From positions 1-7,999 of the forward strand of contig JAGOVR010000068.1 of assembly GCA_018060635.1 (NCBI GenBank): 7,999 nucleotides of DNA, given 5' to 3'. Shown piece by piece: positions 6,701 through 7,999 of the stretch (the first letter of the stretch is position 1; each line of letters opens with the position of its first letter). This stretch comes from Bacteriovoracaceae bacterium (GTDB lineage Bacteria > Bdellovibrionota > Bacteriovoracia > Bacteriovoracales > Bacteriovoracaceae). The notes beneath the pieces are model-generated. The model saw only the letters and a program-made list of their open reading frames with translations. It made no database searches and was not told where the DNA came from. The position numbers were made by a program, and so were the translations under genes.

Positions 6701-7905
6701 AAGTGAAGGCTATTCAAGCTTCTTCTCTTAGAAAAATCGCTGAAATGCTTAAGAATGTTAAAACAGTAGATAAGCTTATTTCAGAAGATGGTTCAACAGA
6801 GCTTATTGCTAAGGGTGCTGAAGTTACACTTGAGATACTTAAAAACATTCCATTTGAACTCATTGGATATATTCCTTTGCAAGGAGATATGGAAGAAAAA
6901 TTAGGTGAATACTTTGCGGATGTTCGTAATAGAATTAATCGTGTTCGTAGTCGCACCAATGATGAAATTGCAAAATTACACAAAGGTGATGACCTTCTGC
7001 CTGGAGTGATTAAAAAAGTGGTGGTGTATATTGCCATCAAGAGAAAACTGCAAGCAGGAGATAAGATGGCGGGACGCCACGGAAATAAAGGGGTGATCTC
7101 TCGCGTTCTTCCTTTAGAAGATATGCCATTTCTAGCTAACGGAACGCCAGTTGATTTCGTGCTTAACCCACTAGGGGTTCCTTCACGTATGAATATTGGT
7201 CAGCTCCTTGAACTTCATTTAGGTTGGGCTGGAAAAGGCTTGGGAGATAAAATTACTCATATGCTAGAAACTCAAGCAGAGTCTAAGCATTTACGTGATC
7301 TTTTATCTCGTATTTATAAAGATGATGAAGAAGCACAGAAGTGGCTTAAAAAAGCTACAGATAAAGAAGTGCGTGAAGCTTCGGAACAACTTCAGCATGG
7401 TGTGCGCTTTGCTTCACCTGTGTTTAATGGAGCGACTGAAAAAGATATTGAAGATATGTTGGAGCTGGCAGATTTAGATAAGAGCGGAAAAACAGTTCTT
7501 TTCGATGGAATTTCAGGAGAAGCATTTGCAGAAGAAGTAACTGTTGGATCTATGTATATGCTGAAACTTCACCATTTAGTGGATGAAAAAATTCACGCTC
7601 GTTCTACGGGACCTTACTCTCTAGTGACTCAACAGCCGCTAGGTGGGAAAGCACAATTCGGAGGACAGAGACTTGGAGAAATGGAAGTGTGGGCATTAGA
7701 AGCTTACGGTGCGGCTTATACTTTACAAGAATTCTTAACTGTGAAGTCCGATGATGTTGTAGGAAGAACCAGAATGTATGAATCGATTGTGAAAGGAGAA
7801 ATGGTGTTAGAGCCAGGACTTCCTGAATCGTTCAATGTTTTGGTGAAGGAATTACAAGCTCTAGCTTTGGATATTAAGTTAGAAGAAGCTGGACAAGAGA
7901 ACTAG
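3739..7905 (+). CDS. rpoB: DNA-directed RNA polymerase subunit beta
   Basis: RpoB is one of the two large catalytic subunits of RNA polymerase. The gene encodes 1388 residues against 1342 in E. coli, colinear throughout. Landmarks are [10 protein letters not shown] near the N-terminus, [16 protein letters not shown], the rifampicin pocket ([13 protein letters not shown] and [16 protein letters not shown], with Q538, D541, H551 and S556 aligning with E. coli Q513, D516, H526 and S531), and [13 protein letters not shown] (E838, D839, aligning with E813/D814). The flap is around 905, [11 protein letters not shown] carries the catalytic-centre lysines K1109 and K1117, and the C-terminal clamp part is [18 protein letters not shown] from about 1293. 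E. coli-type insertions are present in lobe 2 and at about 962-1081. About 18 extra residues lie near 112-138 compared with E. coli. An attenuator precedes the gene and rpoC follows after 39 nt. Confidence 0.99.
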   Translation: MAKTFAPNKWFRKTFNQFKQAMDPPGLMQIQLDSFEEFLQKGIAPARRTDTGLQGVFKSIFPIYDFNKTACLEFVNYTLEDPKYSVKECRERGLSYESPLKVTVRLIHFEVDENEVANTSSKGKKTSQKDVANRVVSSIKEQEVYLGNIPLMTYTGSFVYNGTERVIVSQLHRSPGVIFEHDSGKKHSSGKILYSSRIIPHRGSWLDFEFDHKNILYARIDRRRKLHATVILKAMGLSISQILKEFYFQETVHLGKKHKFERELNFDLLLGARATSDIVHPKTGEEIVKKGKKFSKLTVTKIKDAGYKKLPMQLEELVGKILAEDIIDKKTGEIICSANEILTQDKIDTLVDSGLTKIQILYIDMINFGDQIRNTLLLDKTPTKEDALIKIFERLRPGEPPTVEAAGELFNSLFFDPVKYDLSRVGRMKINYKFGVDIPVENTVLTNEDILVTMRYLVNLNNGKGSVDDIDHLGNRRVRSVGELLENQFRVGLVRMERAIRERMSLQELETMMPHDLVNQKPVAAAIKEFFGSSQLSQFMDQTNPLSEITHKRRLSALGPGGLTRERAGFEVRDVHGTHYGRMCPVETPEGPNIGLITSLATYARVSEYGFIETPYRVVDEKGKVHEDIKYFSAFQEEGKTIAQADASIIDSANKVVGTHITARKSGEFALVEASEVELMDVSPSQMISVATSLIPFLEHDDANRALMGSNMMRQAVPVMKTDAPIVGTGIEPLVARDSGATLVAKAKGKVIFVDSNRIVIQKDKFDVDDTGLEIYKLIKYQKSNQNTCVNQRALVKEGDHVEPGDILADGPATHFGDLALGQNVLVAFMPWGGYNYEDSILLSENMLAQDVFTSIHIESFEVEARDTKLGKEDITRDIPNVSEESLKDLDEAGIIRVGAIVKPGDILVGKVTPKGETQLSPEEKLLKAIFGDKAGEVKDTSLRVPSSVYGTVIDAHVFTREGVDLDARSKGIVEKETKLLRRDEQIEVKAIQASSLRKIAEMLKNVKTVDKLISEDGSTELIAKGAEVTLEILKNIPFELIGYIPLQGDMEEKLGEYFADVRNRINRVRSRTNDEIAKLHKGDDLLPGVIKKVVVYIAIKRKLQAGDKMAGRHGNKGVISRVLPLEDMPFLANGTPVDFVLNPLGVPSRMNIGQLLELHLGWAGKGLGDKITHMLETQAESKHLRDLLSRIYKDDEEAQKWLKKATDKEVREASEQLQHGVRFASPVFNGATEKDIEDMLELADLDKSGKTVLFDGISGEAFAEEVTVGSMYMLKLHHLVDEKIHARSTGPYSLVTQQPLGGKAQFGGQRLGEMEVWALEAYGAAYTLQEFLTVKSDDVVGRTRMYESIVKGEMVLEPGLPESFNVLVKELQALALDIKLEEAGQEN

Positions 7906-7944
7906 AAACTATATTTTTAAATTTAGATAAAGGGGAACTCTCAC

Positions 7945-7999
7945 ATGAAGGACCTTCTTAATTTTTTTGATAAACCTAAAGATCCTCTAAGCGTAGAAG
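7945..7999 (+). CDS. rpoC: DNA-directed RNA polymerase subunit beta', N-terminal start (3' partial)
   Basis: Eighteen codons are visible before the window ends: MKDLLNFFDKPKDPLSVE. The beta' subunit carries the Mg2+-binding NADFDGD loop and the clamp, both beyond the window. Identity rests on position directly after rpoB and on the N-terminus, which resembles the FNFFDKPKDPL start of RpoC in Myxococcus, Geobacter and Bdellovibrio as I recall them. AAGGGG at about 7930-7935 is 9 nt upstream of the ATG. The 39-nt AT-rich gap after rpoB shows no terminator, so rpoB and rpoC should share a transcript. Confidence 0.93.
   Translation, partial: MKDLLNFFDKPKDPLSVE

Noticed and set aside
5643..7040. 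Minus-strand open frames inside rpoB (for example 5643-6014 and 6714-7040)
   Set aside because: They are antisense shadows of a highly conserved gene, with no ribosome sites and no recognisable protein features.

Overview
This window is a core translation and transcription locus of an AT-rich bacterium. In order, all on the + strand, it holds the 3' end of tuf, tRNA-Trp, secE, nusG, rplK, rplA, rplJ, rplL, rpoB and the first codons of rpoC. No mobile element, CRISPR array, phage gene or accessory cassette is visible.

Organism: the E. coli-type lobe-2 and C-terminal insertions in RpoB, the three-membrane-segment SecE and the RpoC N-terminus (MKDLLNFFDKPKDPLS, close to the FNFFDKPKDPL start I recall from Myxococcus, Geobacter and Bdellovibrio) point to the former deltaproteobacteria. 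A low-GC member of Bdellovibrionota or a relative is my best guess. This is inference from motifs, not a phylogeny.

Layout: bases 1-125 end EF-Tu, closed by a strong intrinsic terminator (141-175). tRNA-Trp(CCA) follows only 9 nt after its T-run. Bases 261-443 have no convincing gene but hold three successive hairpins and a candidate sigma70-type promoter (319-347), which would drive secE-nusG. From 444 on the genes are tightly packed. The spacers are 14 nt (secE-nusG), 11 nt (nusG-rplK), 58 nt (rplK-rplA, with a hairpin resembling an L1 autoregulatory target), 16 nt (rplA-rplJ), 48 nt (rplJ-rplL), 100 nt (rplL-rpoB, with an attenuator-like terminator) and 39 nt (rpoB-rpoC).

The genes work together as the usual growth-rate-controlled set. 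EF-Tu and tRNA-Trp serve elongation, SecE belongs to the SecYEG translocon, and NusG couples RNA polymerase to the ribosome or Rho. L11/L1 and L10/L12 build the two mobile stalks of the 50S subunit, and RpoB/RpoC form the polymerase core. The rplL-rpoB terminator would let ribosomal protein genes be transcribed more than polymerase genes.

The coding content is ordinary. The points worth a second look are regulatory: the tuf/tRNA-Trp/secE spacer, the placement of the L1-like hairpin, the lack of room for an L10 leader, and small lineage-type extensions in NusG and RpoB. I found no evidence of an undescribed system.
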